Shown one piece after another: positions 7,805-17,478 of a DNA stretch of 62,365 bases (position 1 is its first letter; each line of letters opens with the position of its first letter). The notes beneath the pieces were generated by a model, which did no database searches, was not told where the DNA came from, and saw only the letters and a program-made list of their open reading frames with translations. The translations under genes were made by a program, and so were the position numbers. Source of the stretch: Bacteroidaceae bacterium (lineage in GTDB: Bacteria; Bacteroidota; Bacteroidia; Bacteroidales; Bacteroidaceae). The stretch covers positions 1 to 62,365 of the forward strand of contig JAFWYQ010000019.1 in the NCBI GenBank assembly GCA_017517605.1, given 5' to 3'.

Positions 7805-8365
7805 ATGATAGACGTAAATGTATGCCTCAACGAGGCTGAAGAAAAAATGGACATGGCCATCATGTATTTGGATGAATCATTGGCTCATATCCGTGCCGGA
7901 AAGGCAAATGTACGCATCTTGGACGGCATCCGTGTAGATTCATACGGAAGCATGGTTCCCTTGAACAATGTAGCAGCCATCAGCACTCCTGATGCACGCA
8001 CCATTGCCATCAAACCATGGGACAAGAGCATGTTTCGCGTAATTGAAAAGGCTATCATTGATAGCGACCTTGGCATTACCCCCGACAACAACGGCGAGAT
8101 AATCCGTTTGGGTATTCCTCCCCTCACCGAAGAGCGTCGTAAGCAATTGGCAAAACAATGCGGAAAGGAAGCTGAAACTGCAAAAATCAGTATCCGCAAT
8201 GCCCGTCGTGATACCATTGACACACTGAAAAAGGGTGTGAAGGACGGATTGGCAGAAGATGCTGAAAAAGATGCCGAAACCAAAGTACAGAAGCTCCACG
8301 ACAAGTTTATCAAGAAAGTAGACGAAATGCTTGCCGACAAGGAGAAGGAAATCATGACAGTATAA
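7805..8365 (+). CDS. frr: Ribosome recycling factor
   Basis: The 186-residue, highly charged helical protein releases 50S subunits after termination together with EF-G. The length and the segment SLAHIRAGKANVRILDGI (about 24-41) match the family: an 'R.GrA....ld.i' stretch, then a hinge, then a long C-terminal helix pair. It follows pyrH, the usual neighbour. An AT-rich palindrome begins right after the stop. Confidence 0.95.
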   Translation: MIDVNVCLNEAEEKMDMAIMYLDESLAHIRAGKANVRILDGIRVDSYGSMVPLNNVAAISTPDARTIAIKPWDKSMFRVIEKAIIDSDLGITPDNNGEIIRLGIPPLTEERRKQLAKQCGKEAETAKISIRNARRDTIDTLKKGVKDGLAEDAEKDAETKVQKLHDKFIKKVDEMLADKEKEIMTV

Positions 8366-8452
8366 TATTAATTATGAATTAAGAATTATGAATTATGAGA
8401 TGAGCGTATTTCAATTGTAATTCATAATTCTTAATTCATAATTCATAATTGA
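8366..8452. repeat. AT-rich palindrome made of aattatgaatta units
   Basis: The left arm (about 8369-8398) and right arm (about 8419-8451) are built from repeats of aattatg/cataatt wording and pair over about 30 bases around atgagcgtatttc. Single arms of the same wording occur at 1630-1668, 3905-3940 and 34140-34180. The element fills the whole gap between frr and rsgA. Confidence 0.7.
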
Positions 8453-8456
8453 ATCC

Positions 8457-9392
8457 ATGCACGGCCTCGTCATCAAGAATACAGGCAGTTGGTACACCGT
8501 ACGCACCGACGACGGACAACTGATTGAATGTAAAATCAAAGGAAATTTTCGACTGAAAGGAATACGCAGTACCAATCCGGTAGCTGTAGGAGACCGCGTG
8601 CAAATCATTCTAAACCAAGAAGGCACAGCCTTTATCAACGAAATAGAAGACCGTAAGAATTATATCATCCGCAAGGCAAGTAATCTATCCAAGCAATCAC
8701 ACATTTTAGCAGCCAATCTCGACCAATGTCTATTAGTGGTTACCGTCAACTATCCTGAAACATCCACCACTTTCATTGACCGATTCTTAGCTTCAGCAGA
8801 AGCCTACCGCATACCCGTAAAATTGGTGTTCAACAAAGTCGATTGCTACGATGAAGATGACTTGCATTATTTGGATGCCTTGATAAACCTCTATACAACC
8901 ATAGGGTATCCCTGCTTTAAAGTATCGGCCCTCACCGGAGAAGGTATTGAAGAAATAAAGCAATCACTACAAGGGCAAATCACGTTATTCTCAGGAAACT
9001 CTGGTGTAGGGAAAAGCACTCTCATAAATGCCTTGATGCCCCATCTGAATGTAAAGACAGGAGAAATATCCAACGTACACAACAAAGGAATGCACACCAC
9101 AACCTTCTCCGAAATGTTCCCCACTCCCGATGGTGACGGATACATTATCGACACACCAGGAATCAAAGGATTCGGCACCTTTGATATGGAGGAGGAAGAA
9201 GTAGGACACTATTTCAAAGAAATTTTTCACTATGCAGCAGAATGCAAGTATGGAAACTGCACCCACACCCACGAACCAGGATGCGCGGTGCGACGTGCAG
9301 TAGAAGAACATCTTATCAGCGAAAGCAGGTACACTTCTTACCTAAGCATGTTGGATGACAAAATTGAAGAAAAATATCGCCAAGGATATTAA
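8457..9392 (+). CDS. rsgA: Small ribosomal subunit biogenesis GTPase RsgA
   Basis: This circularly permuted GTPase acts late in 30S assembly. The motifs appear in the permuted order that defines the family: an OB-fold N-terminus, NKVD at 126-129 (G4), GNSGVGKS at 180-187 (G1), TT in the G2 region at about 214 and DTPG at 232-235 (G3). A zinc site follows, with Cys263, Cys268, His270 and Cys276. The 311-residue length is normal. It follows frr, so translation-related genes are grouped here. Confidence 0.95.
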   Translation: MHGLVIKNTGSWYTVRTDDGQLIECKIKGNFRLKGIRSTNPVAVGDRVQIILNQEGTAFINEIEDRKNYIIRKASNLSKQSHILAANLDQCLLVVTVNYPETSTTFIDRFLASAEAYRIPVKLVFNKVDCYDEDDLHYLDALINLYTTIGYPCFKVSALTGEGIEEIKQSLQGQITLFSGNSGVGKSTLINALMPHLNVKTGEISNVHNKGMHTTTFSEMFPTPDGDGYIIDTPGIKGFGTFDMEEEEVGHYFKEIFHYAAECKYGNCTHTHEPGCAVRRAVEEHLISESRYTSYLSMLDDKIEEKYRQGY

Positions 9393-9477
9393 ACATCCCT
9401 ACCTTTTTTTATAACAAGAGGAAAAGAGGTCTATTGTATTACGATTCTGTTGCATATTTATCCAAATTATATATTTA

Positions 9478-9504
9478 TTGCACATAAAAGCAAAAAATGT
9501 GCCA
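9478..9504. promoter_or_regulatory. Operator-like inverted repeat, upstream copy
   Basis: TTGCACA (9478-9484) and TGTGCCA (9498-9504) form a 6 of 7 inverted repeat with 13 bases between them. The spacer contains aaaagcaaaaaa. A near-identical element covers the transcription start 61 bp downstream (9539-9567), as a second copy in the same orientation. Confidence 0.6.
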
Positions 9505-9511
9505 TTTTTTA

Positions 9512-9542
9512 TTTGCCGAACAAATAAAATAGCATATATTTG
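9512..9542 (+). promoter_or_regulatory. Promoter of the acyl-CoA ligase gene
   Basis: TTTG at 9512-9515 and TATATTTG at 9535-9542 with exactly 19 bp between them match the Bacteroidetes consensus. The promoter lies between the two operator-like repeats. Confidence 0.75.
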
Positions 9543-9567
9543 CACAATCTAAGCAAAAATGTGCAAA
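9539..9567. promoter_or_regulatory. Operator-like inverted repeat overlapping the start site
   Basis: TTTGCACA (9539-9546) and TGTGCAAA (9560-9567) are a perfect 8-bp inverted repeat with 13 bases between them. It begins inside the -7 element, covers the expected transcription start and ends one base before the ATG at 9569. A bound repressor would block the promoter. Confidence 0.65.
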
Positions 9568-9568
9568 T

Positions 9569-11230
9569 ATGGAAAAGACTTTTATAGGGCTCATAGAGGA
9601 TTCTTTAAAAAAGAACTGGGATTTGGATGCCCTAACTGATTACAATGGAAGTACGTTGCAATATAAAGATGTAGCGCGAAAAATTGAGAAATTACATATC
9701 CTCATGGCTGAGGGTGGCGTAGAAAAAGGTGACAAGATTGCCATTTGCGGACGTAACTCATCGCATTGGGGAGTAGCATTTTTGGCTACAGTCACATACG
9801 GAGCAGTAGCCGTTCCCATTTTACATGAATTCACACCCGAAGTTGTACATAATATTGTAAACCATTCAGATGCCAAATTCATGTTTGTAGGCGATATTGT
9901 ATGGCCAACACTCGAAGCTGAAAGCATGCCGGTTTTACAAGGAATCATCTTAATAAATGATTTCTCATTGTTGGTGAGCCGTTCGGAAAAACTGACATAC
10001 GCACGCGAACATCTGAACGAAATGTTTGGAAAGAAATATCCAAAGAACTTCCGCATAGAGCACATTCATTACGAACATGAGACTTCGCCCGAGCAGTTGG
10101 CTATTATCAATTACACATCAGGTAGTACAGGTTTGTCAAAAGGTGTAATGCTTCCATTCCGTTCTTTGCTTTCAAATATTGAATTTGCAAAATCCGCACT
10201 TAAACTGAAGCCAGGAAGTAACGTCATATCCATGTTGCCAATGGCACATATGTATGGTATGGCATTCGAATTCCTTTATGAGTTCTGCTTAGGATTGCAT
10301 ATCTATTTCTTGACTCGTGTACCCAGTCCCAAAATAATATTCCAAGCTTTTGCAGATGTGAAGCCTCACCTTGTCGTGGCTGTACCTCTGATTATTGAGA
10401 AGATTATGAAGAAGTCTGTATTGCCCAAGTTACAAACTCCGACAATGAAAATCCTTTTGAAAGTACCCATCATTAACGACAAGATAAAAACATCTGTACG
10501 CCAGAAAGTTATTGATGCATTTGGAGGACGATTCTATGAAGTTGTAGTAGGTGGAGCAGCTTTCAATCAAGACGTAGAAAAATTCTTGCGAATGATAGAC
10601 TTCCCCTATACTGTAGGATATGGAATGACAGAATGTGGTCCCATTATATGTTACGAAGACTGGGAAAAATTCAAAATGGCCTCATGCGGAAAAGCTGTTG
10701 ATCGTATGGAAGTAAAAATCCTTAGCCCCGATCCAGAAAATATTGTAGGAGAAATCGTATGTCGTGGAGACAATGTGATGCTCGGTTATTACAAGAACGA
10801 AGAGGCAACCCGTGAAGCTATCGATGCCGATGGTTGGTTGCATACCGGAGATTTGGGTGTAATCGATGCAGAAGGAAACCTCACTATCAAAGGACGTTCT
10901 AAAAACATGTTACTGAGTGCTTCGGGACAGAATATTTACCCCGAAGAAATTGAGGACAAATTGAACAACTTGCCTCATGTAGCAGAAAGCATCATTATTC
11001 AAAAAGACGAAAAGTTAGTAGCACTCATCCATCCTGACTATGATGATGCCGCTGCAAACGGTATATCTGAAGCGGAAATCGACCAACTTATGCAAGCTAA
11101 CATTCAGGAGTTGAATACAATGATTCCTCACTATTCACAAATTTCACGTTTCACTATCATGAAGGAAGAATTTGAAAAAACTCCCAAAAAGAGCATCAAG
11201 CGCTTCCTTTATCAAAACTACGCTGGATAA
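9569..11230 (+). CDS. AMP-dependent acyl-CoA ligase (long-chain fatty acid type)
   Basis: This 553-residue ANL-superfamily enzyme should activate a carboxylic acid with ATP to an acyl-adenylate and then a CoA thioester. Motifs in order: the phosphate loop YTSGSTGLSKG at 182-192, YGMTECGP at about 350, GDLG and the hinge near KGRSKNMLLSASGQNIYPEEIE, and a C-terminal Lys in PKKSIKRF. Fatty acids are the most likely substrate by similarity to FadD/AAS-type ligases, but the acid cannot be fixed from sequence. It stands alone between a duplicated operator-like repeat and a strong terminator, so it is a separately regulated single-gene unit. Confidence 0.85.
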   Translation: MEKTFIGLIEDSLKKNWDLDALTDYNGSTLQYKDVARKIEKLHILMAEGGVEKGDKIAICGRNSSHWGVAFLATVTYGAVAVPILHEFTPEVVHNIVNHSDAKFMFVGDIVWPTLEAESMPVLQGIILINDFSLLVSRSEKLTYAREHLNEMFGKKYPKNFRIEHIHYEHETSPEQLAIINYTSGSTGLSKGVMLPFRSLLSNIEFAKSALKLKPGSNVISMLPMAHMYGMAFEFLYEFCLGLHIYFLTRVPSPKIIFQAFADVKPHLVVAVPLIIEKIMKKSVLPKLQTPTMKILLKVPIINDKIKTSVRQKVIDAFGGRFYEVVVGGAAFNQDVEKFLRMIDFPYTVGYGMTECGPIICYEDWEKFKMASCGKAVDRMEVKILSPDPENIVGEIVCRGDNVMLGYYKNEEATREAIDADGWLHTGDLGVIDAEGNLTIKGRSKNMLLSASGQNIYPEEIEDKLNNLPHVAESIIIQKDEKLVALIHPDYDDAAANGISEAEIDQLMQANIQELNTMIPHYSQISRFTIMKEEFEKTPKKSIKRFLYQNYAG

Positions 11231-11239
11231 AATGCATAA

Positions 11240-11280
11240 AAAAGAAAAGGGTTGCACAACGGCAACCCTTTTCTTTTTAT
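11240..11280 (+). terminator. Intrinsic terminator after the acyl-CoA ligase gene
   Basis: aaaagggttgc pairs with gcaaccctttt and is followed by ctttttat. The A-rich 5' side makes it able to work for the convergent minus-strand gene as well. Confidence 0.85.
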
Positions 11281-11289
11281 ACATACAAA

Positions 11290-13428
11290 TTACTCATTCG
11301 TATGTTCTGTTGTAGTAATCAAATCATCCGTAGCATCAGCATTTCCTATCCACCGAACAGGTAATCCTTCGTTGCTACAGCAATCATATGTATAAGCATT
11401 TGCTTCATCTTCTACATCATTATATCCCGTGATACCACCACTAAAACAACTTTTCGCATTGCTTGCCGAAGAACTTGCATAATTCGTACTTTTATGTACA
11501 GAAGCTGAATTACCATTATATCCAACAATACCTCCTGCTGCAACATTACTTTCATCTGCCATAGAACCAACAACGATAACATTTCCATAATTTTCACCAG
11601 ATAAAACCATTGCCGACGAATCATTCATAGCGACCACTCCACCACCATATGCTTTTGTTCCTGCTGACAAAGTCACATTTACAATTCCTTTATTGATTAC
11701 ATCCTTTACTTTAGCTTTGGAGTTTTTACCAACAATTCCGCCTCCGGCAGCCTCGTTGTGTGAAGTTTGAATCGTCACATTACCATAGTTGCTGCATCCA
11801 CCTACTAAAACAGATTGTCCCGAAGCAATAGCAACAATACCTCCCATACGTACATTACCATTACGCCCAATCAGATTACGCATATTCTCGCAATCAGATA
11901 TAGAAGCCTTATCGGATGCACCACCAGAAATTCCACCAATATGCAAATATGCCTTTTCGTTTGTATTGACATTCTCTGCCGTAATAGCTCCATAATTCTG
12001 ACACGAAGAAATTGTTCCCAATAGATCTCCAACTATACCTCCGACATAAGCATTTGTCATGGTTTCCGATTCATAGTTCATACCAGCTTCAACATCTACA
12101 TAACTACGGCAATTTTGAATTGTGCCCTTATTGATTCCACATACGCCTCCCACATACAATGTTGAGAATTTATCACACGAGACATTAAAATCCCCACTCA
12201 CAATCACTTGACGGATAACGCCATTGGATACTCCAAATAGTCCTGCCACACTAACATTATCCGACAACACGGGATTCAGATTCTTGATGTGAGAATAGTT
12301 TCCATTAAATGTTCCTTTAAATGATGTGTTATCACTAATTCCTATTGGAGTCCAAGGCTTGTTATTCATGTCTAAATCAACAAAGAGGGATATACTTTTA
12401 CCTTCAAAACTACACCCTTCGTTTACCAACTTGACCAACCCTGCCAAATCAGCCGGTTGATACAATGAAAAGGTAGTAGCATCATCCGTGTACCAATCTG
12501 TATTGACAGTTTCCCCATCCCATACATCAGGTATTGTTGTATCTGTTATCCCACCAGATACACCATCAACCCAATCTGAAATTATAGCACTAAACGATGC
12601 ATTAGCCATATTGTCTGTCAAAGTAATTTCATAGGTATATTTCTTACCCGATTCCCATTGGGAATTTTCCTCCAACGCATAGAAAAAACTTTTCCCCGAT
12701 TGCAAAGAAATAATAAACGATATTTTATCGCACGACTGAGGTATCATAATACCCTCAACATGAGCAATAGCCTCTGAATATGTAACAGGTAGTTTCATCT
12801 CTTGTTTTTGTGTACCCAAGGTAATACTACCGTCGACCAACGAGAAGTTTGCATTACTTGTTGCATTACGAACACTCACAGTCACTCCATCCAGTTCCGT
12901 TTCACTAATTCCACTACCTGCTTTAATATCAAACAAGACCTTACTTAATTGATGAGCAAATGTCAGCTGTTGTACTGTTGTTGTAGCAACCACATTCTCT
13001 ATATTATCACTATAAAGGAAATCTATCATGGAGGGATTATTCTGTTGTCTTACATCCAAATAGACCGAATAATTCTCTACATTACCAAATGGATAATAAG
13101 CGATAAAACTCACATTTTCAGACAAAGGATAATATAATTTGTCCAAATCGGTATCAGGCGACATTCCCCCATTTGCATCCGTTATATACTTACAATTAAC
13201 TGATTTCTCATAAACAGAAGCATCAGACAATTGCTCACCGTACTTGTACATATAAACTCCAACTGCATCTCCAACTCCCAATAGGTTTCCTGATACACGT
13301 GTAAGTATCTGACTGGACAAATTAACTTCCTCATCACTCATTCTGAACGAATCAACAGCTTCGTTACTACACGCTACGGTGAAAAGTATTCCAGATAGGA
13401 ACACCATTTTTTTTAACTTAGTATTCAT
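11290..13428 (-). CDS. Fimbrillin-like lipoprotein with C-terminal GLUG repeats
   Basis: The 712-residue protein begins with a lipoprotein signal, with the lipobox Cys at residue 20 (FTVAC). The N-terminal third resembles Bacteroidetes fimbrillins: a SFIAYYPFG strand, then TFAHQLSKVLFDI. From about residue 390 it turns into repeats of the GLUG type, in which GGI(V/C)G..NG.I..C.N.G.I units recur about ten times. GLUG repeats are found in secreted proteins, some of them adhesins. It is probably surface exposed through an outer-membrane lipid anchor and may be an adhesin or a pilus-associated subunit. It is a single gene in minus orientation, divergent from queA. Confidence 0.8.
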   Translation of the reverse strand: MNTKLKKMVFLSGILFTVACSNEAVDSFRMSDEEVNLSSQILTRVSGNLLGVGDAVGVYMYKYGEQLSDASVYEKSVNCKYITDANGGMSPDTDLDKLYYPLSENVSFIAYYPFGNVENYSVYLDVRQQNNPSMIDFLYSDNIENVVATTTVQQLTFAHQLSKVLFDIKAGSGISETELDGVTVSVRNATSNANFSLVDGSITLGTQKQEMKLPVTYSEAIAHVEGIMIPQSCDKISFIISLQSGKSFFYALEENSQWESGKKYTYEITLTDNMANASFSAIISDWVDGVSGGITDTTIPDVWDGETVNTDWYTDDATTFSLYQPADLAGLVKLVNEGCSFEGKSISLFVDLDMNNKPWTPIGISDNTSFKGTFNGNYSHIKNLNPVLSDNVSVAGLFGVSNGVIRQVIVSGDFNVSCDKFSTLYVGGVCGINKGTIQNCRSYVDVEAGMNYESETMTNAYVGGIVGDLLGTISSCQNYGAITAENVNTNEKAYLHIGGISGGASDKASISDCENMRNLIGRNGNVRMGGIVAIASGQSVLVGGCSNYGNVTIQTSHNEAAGGGIVGKNSKAKVKDVINKGIVNVTLSAGTKAYGGGVVAMNDSSAMVLSGENYGNVIVVGSMADESNVAAGGIVGYNGNSASVHKSTNYASSSASNAKSCFSGGITGYNDVEDEANAYTYDCCSNEGLPVRWIGNADATDDLITTTEHTNE

Positions 13429-13457
13429 GGCTTTTATTTATAAAATTAAAATATATA

Positions 13458-13465
13458 CAAAAATA
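13458..13465 (-). promoter_or_regulatory. -7 element for the fimbrillin/GLUG gene
   Basis: Minus-strand TATTTTTG lies 30 bp before the ATG at 13428. The intergenic region is A/T rich and holds a divergent promoter for queA about 75 bp away. Confidence 0.5.
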
Positions 13466-13539
13466 AAAGATTCTTTTCAAGGAAGCAACTCTTTTATTCA
13501 AAAAAGCATCTACAAACTATAAAAATACAATTATTATAG

Positions 13540-13547
13540 CTATTTTT
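13540..13547 (+). promoter_or_regulatory. -7 element for queA
   Basis: TATTTTTG lies 17 bp before the ATG at 13565. The -33 region is AT-rich without a clear TTTG. The position implies a very short leader. Confidence 0.45.
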
Positions 13548-13564
13548 GCATAAAATTTACGTCA

Positions 13565-14845
13565 ATGAAGCACACGAAACACATCCATATAAAAGAATAT
13601 AACTATTCTCTACCAGAAGAGCGGATAGCCAAATATCCCCTATCCCAAAGAGATCAATCCAAACTTTTGGTTTATAACAATGGGGAAGTCAGTGAAGACA
13701 TATTCACTTCATTACCATCTTTTCTTCCTTCAGGGAGTTTGATGGTATTCAACAACACCAAAGTCATACAGGCGCGAATGCATTTTAGGAAAGAGACAGG
13801 CGCACTTATCGAAGTGTTCTGTCTGGAACCTTATTCCCCAAATGATTATGCTCAAAACTTCCAACAAACAGAATGTTGCAGTTGGTTATGTCTCATCGGA
13901 AACCTGAAAAAGTGGAAAGAAGGAACTTTGAGTCAAGAGATAGAATTCAAAGGACAAACACTGACTTTATCTGCCACACGTGGTGCATGTATCGGAACAA
14001 GCCACCAAGTTACATTTGAATGGAGATACAAAAATGATGCCGAGGATTCTATGAATCAAAAAGAAAGCAAACCTACCTTTGCTGAAATTTTAGAAGCTGT
14101 AGGCGAGCTCCCTATCCCACCCTATTTGAACCGTGAAACAGAAGAACAAGACAAGAAAACCTACCAGACAGTATATAGCAAAATCAAAGGTAGTGTAGCT
14201 GCACCTACAGCAGGATTGCATTTCACGCCACAAGTGTTAGAAACTTTGGATGCACATGGTATTGAACGTGAAGAATTGACATTGCATGTCGGAGCCGGAA
14301 CTTTCAAACCCGTCAAAAGCGAAGAAATCGGAGAACATGAAATGCACACAGAATATATCTCTGTAAAAAAACAAACGATTGAACGACTAATCGCCCATCA
14401 AGGAAAGGCTACAGCCGTAGGCACAACCAGTGTTCGCACCTTGGAAAGCCTTTATTGCATAGGAGTAACGTTGAACAAGAATCCATTTGCAACGGAAAAG
14501 GAACTACATGTAAAACAATGGCAACCATACGAATATGCAGATACCGTACAAAGCGGCGATACAATAGAGTTAAGCACAATACAGGCATTGAACGAAATTC
14601 TCGAATATATGAACCGGAACAATATGGATATATTACATACAAGCACACAAATTATTATTGCGCCTGGATACAAATACCATATTGTTTCTCGCATGATTAC
14701 CAATTTCCACCAACCACAAAGTACATTGTTGTTACTTGTGTCTGCATTTGTTGATGGAGATTGGAAAACAATTTATGATTATGCATTACAACATGATTTT
14801 CGTTTTTTGAGCTATGGTGATTCAAGCTTGTTAATTCGTAATTGA
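13565..14845 (+). CDS. queA: S-adenosylmethionine:tRNA ribosyltransferase-isomerase
   Basis: QueA transfers the ribosyl part of SAM to preQ1 in tRNA to make epoxyqueuosine. The 426-residue protein has the family's landmarks: YNYSLPEERIAKYPLSQRD near the start, SLMVFNNTKVI at about 58-68, AAPTAGLHFTP (about 213-223), LHVGAGTFKPV (240-250) and a C-terminal NFHQPQSTLLLLVSAF. It is somewhat longer than the E. coli enzyme because of an insert around residues 90-150. The downstream NUDIX gene follows almost without a gap. Confidence 0.93.
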   Translation: MKHTKHIHIKEYNYSLPEERIAKYPLSQRDQSKLLVYNNGEVSEDIFTSLPSFLPSGSLMVFNNTKVIQARMHFRKETGALIEVFCLEPYSPNDYAQNFQQTECCSWLCLIGNLKKWKEGTLSQEIEFKGQTLTLSATRGACIGTSHQVTFEWRYKNDAEDSMNQKESKPTFAEILEAVGELPIPPYLNRETEEQDKKTYQTVYSKIKGSVAAPTAGLHFTPQVLETLDAHGIEREELTLHVGAGTFKPVKSEEIGEHEMHTEYISVKKQTIERLIAHQGKATAVGTTSVRTLESLYCIGVTLNKNPFATEKELHVKQWQPYEYADTVQSGDTIELSTIQALNEILEYMNRNNMDILHTSTQIIIAPGYKYHIVSRMITNFHQPQSTLLLLVSAFVDGDWKTIYDYALQHDFRFLSYGDSSLLIRN

Positions 14846-14853
14846 CAGATTCT

Positions 14854-15366
14854 ATGCAAGACAACAATCAAGAAATGTTTCCCATTGTGGACGAAGAAGG
14901 CAACATCTTACATGCTGCCACTCGTGGAGAATGCCATAATGGAAGTAAATTATTGCATCCCGTCGTACATCTTCATGTGTTCAATTCAAAAGGAGAGATT
15001 TATCTACAAAAGCGTCCATTATGGAAGGATATACAACCAGGAAAGTGGGATACAGCTGTTGGAGGACACATCGATTTAGGAGAAAGTGTAGAGCAAGCCC
15101 TCCTGCGCGAGACTCGTGAAGAATTAGGAATTACCCTTCACGAAATTCCACAACCAATTGCGCACTACGTGTTTGAAAGCGAACGTGAACGCGAATTGGT
15201 GTTTGTCCACAAAATAATTCATGACGACCCCATCACTCCCAGTAATGAACTGGATGGGGGAAGTTTTTGGCCAATGACATCCATTAAGGAAAACATTGGA
15301 AAAGACCTCTTCACACCCAATTTTGAAAGCGAGTTTCAGAAACTCGAATCCGATCTGAAAGGCTGA
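14854..15366 (+). CDS. NUDIX hydrolase
   Basis: The 170-residue protein carries the full NUDIX box GX5EX7REXXEEXG, seen as GHIDLGE, then RETREELG, at about residues 72-93. Members hydrolyse nucleoside diphosphates linked to another group. The local wording (LQKRP..K....GKWD.AVGGH) resembles the YfcD/isopentenyl-isomerase-like branch, whose true substrate is often unknown. I chose ATG 14854; a TTG at 14842 overlapping the queA stop is also possible. It is probably co-transcribed with queA. Confidence 0.8.
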   Translation: MQDNNQEMFPIVDEEGNILHAATRGECHNGSKLLHPVVHLHVFNSKGEIYLQKRPLWKDIQPGKWDTAVGGHIDLGESVEQALLRETREELGITLHEIPQPIAHYVFESERERELVFVHKIIHDDPITPSNELDGGSFWPMTSIKENIGKDLFTPNFESEFQKLESDLKG

Positions 15367-15411
15367 TTGCCCATCATGACGAATGCAGATATCCTCATTT
15401 TCTTTATTTAT

Positions 15412-15487
15412 ATATACAAATTGCGTGGATTACAATCGATATGTTATCAACGTATCAAATTTCTTGTAATCCACGCAATTGTGTATA
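15412..15487. terminator. Long hairpin between convergent NUDIX and DUF349 genes
   Basis: The arms tatatacaaattgcgtggat...tacaa and ttgtaatccacgcaattgtgtata pair over about 24 bases with one or two mismatches around a 27-base loop. It probably terminates transcription from both sides. The core 'gcgtggattacaa' resembles the family B palindromes at 22003, 31740 and 43959. Confidence 0.65.
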
Positions 15488-15496
15488 AAAAAGTTT

Positions 15497-17353
15497 TTAT
15501 GCTTCTTCCTGCTCGTCGATGACTTTTATCTTATCAACAATCAGTTGCAAATCGGCTTTCAACTTTTCTATTTTACGATTCATTTCAGCTACCAAGCTAT
15601 TACCTTTCTTTGAAGAACTAGTAAGGAAACCGATATTATTCTCGTATGTTTGGATTTCGTTCTTCTTCATCTCATAAGAGCGCATCAGTTTTTCGCGTTC
15701 ACGCGCAAGTGAATTACCTCCACCATTGTTCAAGTTTGAACGGAATTTATTGAGATTCTTCTGAGATGCGGTAATATTGAACTTGTCGAACAATGCATCT
15801 ACTACGGCACGATATTCCTTATAGATTTTATCCTTTTCCTTGAAAGGTACATGTCCGACTTTGTTCCATTCCTGCATCAATGCGCGCACTTCTCGTTCGG
15901 CTCCATCTACCACTTCATCTGTATTAAATGCGGTCAATCGGGCAATAATATCCTTCTTCTTGGCCAAATTTTCCACCTCAACCGAGCGTTGCGAAGAGGT
16001 TGCCTTCCCTTTTTGTTCAAAGAAATAGTCGCAAGCAGCGATAAAGCGTTTCCATACAACATCTGATTGCTTGTGAGGTACTGCGCCTATGGTTTTCCAC
16101 TCCTTTTGCAACTTAGTCAGTTTGTCTGCCGTCTCTTTCCAGTCAGTACTTTCTTTCAAGGCCTCAGCTTGTTCACACAAAGCGATTTTCTTTTCCAGAT
16201 TTTCAGCCATATTCTCCTTGTACTGCTTGAAGTATTCGGCTTTGCGGGTAAAGAAATTGTCGCATGCTTGACGGAAACGCTCGAATATCTTCACATTCAT
16301 CTTTTGCGGAGCATAACCGATAGTCTTCCATTTAGCTTGTAAAGCCAATACCTCTTTAGTCTTTTCTTCCCATTGGGCAAAACCTGTCAATTGGTCAAGA
16401 TCCATACCCTCCACTATTTCGCAGATGACAGTCTTCTGATCAAGATTGTTCTGCTCTGCTTCCTTAATTGCTTCGAAGTGACTCTGGTGACGCTTATTCA
16501 CCTCTGTCGAGGCATTCTTGAAACGCACCCACAACTCCTCGCGCAAATCCTTGGCCACAGGGCCTGTCTCGCGATACTCCTGATGCAACTTCTGCAACTG
16601 GTGGAAAGCTGACACAACATCTGTTTCCTCTGCCAATTTCTCAGCCTCTTCGCACAAGCGGGTCTTTATCTCCAGGTTTTTCTTGAAATCGTATTCACGG
16701 AATTCGTTATTCAATTTCAGCAAGTCGTAGAACTTCTCCATGTAGAGTTGGTAGCTTTTCCACACTTCGTTCACCTTTCCAGCGGGGATATTCTTTATTT
16801 CCTTCCACTCTTGTTGAATCTGCTTCACTTCGTTGTAAGCATTCGTGTCAATCACACCTTCACAGATAGCTTTCAAACGTTCAATGATGGCCAGTTTCTT
16901 TTGCAAGTTTTCCTCGCGCTCAGCCTCTTGTTGTTCAAGCAATGCATTGCGTTGCTGCTTGATGATGCCCATAGCCTCTTTGTATTCGTCTTCCAAAGTA
17001 TTGCGTTCGGGTACAAAGGCTTCAGCATCATTACCGGCTTCTACCCATGCAGCAAAAGCCGCATCGTTCGCCACACGGTGCAATTTATAGAAGTTCAACT
17101 TCAAGGCATCCAACTCCGCCTTATCCGACACGTCGCCAGCCTCAGCAATCTCCTTCAATCGGGCAATCACCTCTTCGCGGGTGTCACGCATCACATAAGT
17201 GGTGGCTTCTGCCTCCTCAATTGTCTCTTCAGTGTTCAGAGTTTCCTCCATCTCACTCGGCTGACCGTCTGTTACAGTCTCAGCCACTACTGTTTCGTTT
17301 TCTTCCAACTTCCCTTCTTCCAAGGTTTGGTTGGTTTCGTTAGGATCCATCAT
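15497..17353 (-). CDS. DUF349 repeat protein
   Basis: The 618-residue, acidic and almost entirely helical protein has an N-terminal run of Glu/Thr-rich low-complexity sequence (residues 1-60). It is followed by several DUF349 units, each about 75 residues, marked by recurring W(K)xIG-x-(A/V)P and FxxACDxFF. The E. coli family relative YicR/YfbR does not help; the function is unknown. No signal peptide or membrane segment is present, so it is cytoplasmic. ATG 17353 was preferred over an upstream TTG. It is a large conserved gene of Bacteroidetes by my recollection. Confidence 0.85.
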   Translation of the reverse strand: MMDPNETNQTLEEGKLEENETVVAETVTDGQPSEMEETLNTEETIEEAEATTYVMRDTREEVIARLKEIAEAGDVSDKAELDALKLNFYKLHRVANDAAFAAWVEAGNDAEAFVPERNTLEDEYKEAMGIIKQQRNALLEQQEAEREENLQKKLAIIERLKAICEGVIDTNAYNEVKQIQQEWKEIKNIPAGKVNEVWKSYQLYMEKFYDLLKLNNEFREYDFKKNLEIKTRLCEEAEKLAEETDVVSAFHQLQKLHQEYRETGPVAKDLREELWVRFKNASTEVNKRHQSHFEAIKEAEQNNLDQKTVICEIVEGMDLDQLTGFAQWEEKTKEVLALQAKWKTIGYAPQKMNVKIFERFRQACDNFFTRKAEYFKQYKENMAENLEKKIALCEQAEALKESTDWKETADKLTKLQKEWKTIGAVPHKQSDVVWKRFIAACDYFFEQKGKATSSQRSVEVENLAKKKDIIARLTAFNTDEVVDGAEREVRALMQEWNKVGHVPFKEKDKIYKEYRAVVDALFDKFNITASQKNLNKFRSNLNNGGGNSLAREREKLMRSYEMKKNEIQTYENNIGFLTSSSKKGNSLVAEMNRKIEKLKADLQLIVDKIKVIDEQEEA

Positions 17354-17478
17354 TGTCAATACGTTTATAATTGGTATAGAGTTTTAGGTTTTCAAAACCT
17401 TATGAGTGGACAAAGTAACATAATAAATGTTTAATTCCCGCCTTTTTTGCCCACTTTTTTCATTTTTAGGATGTTTTT

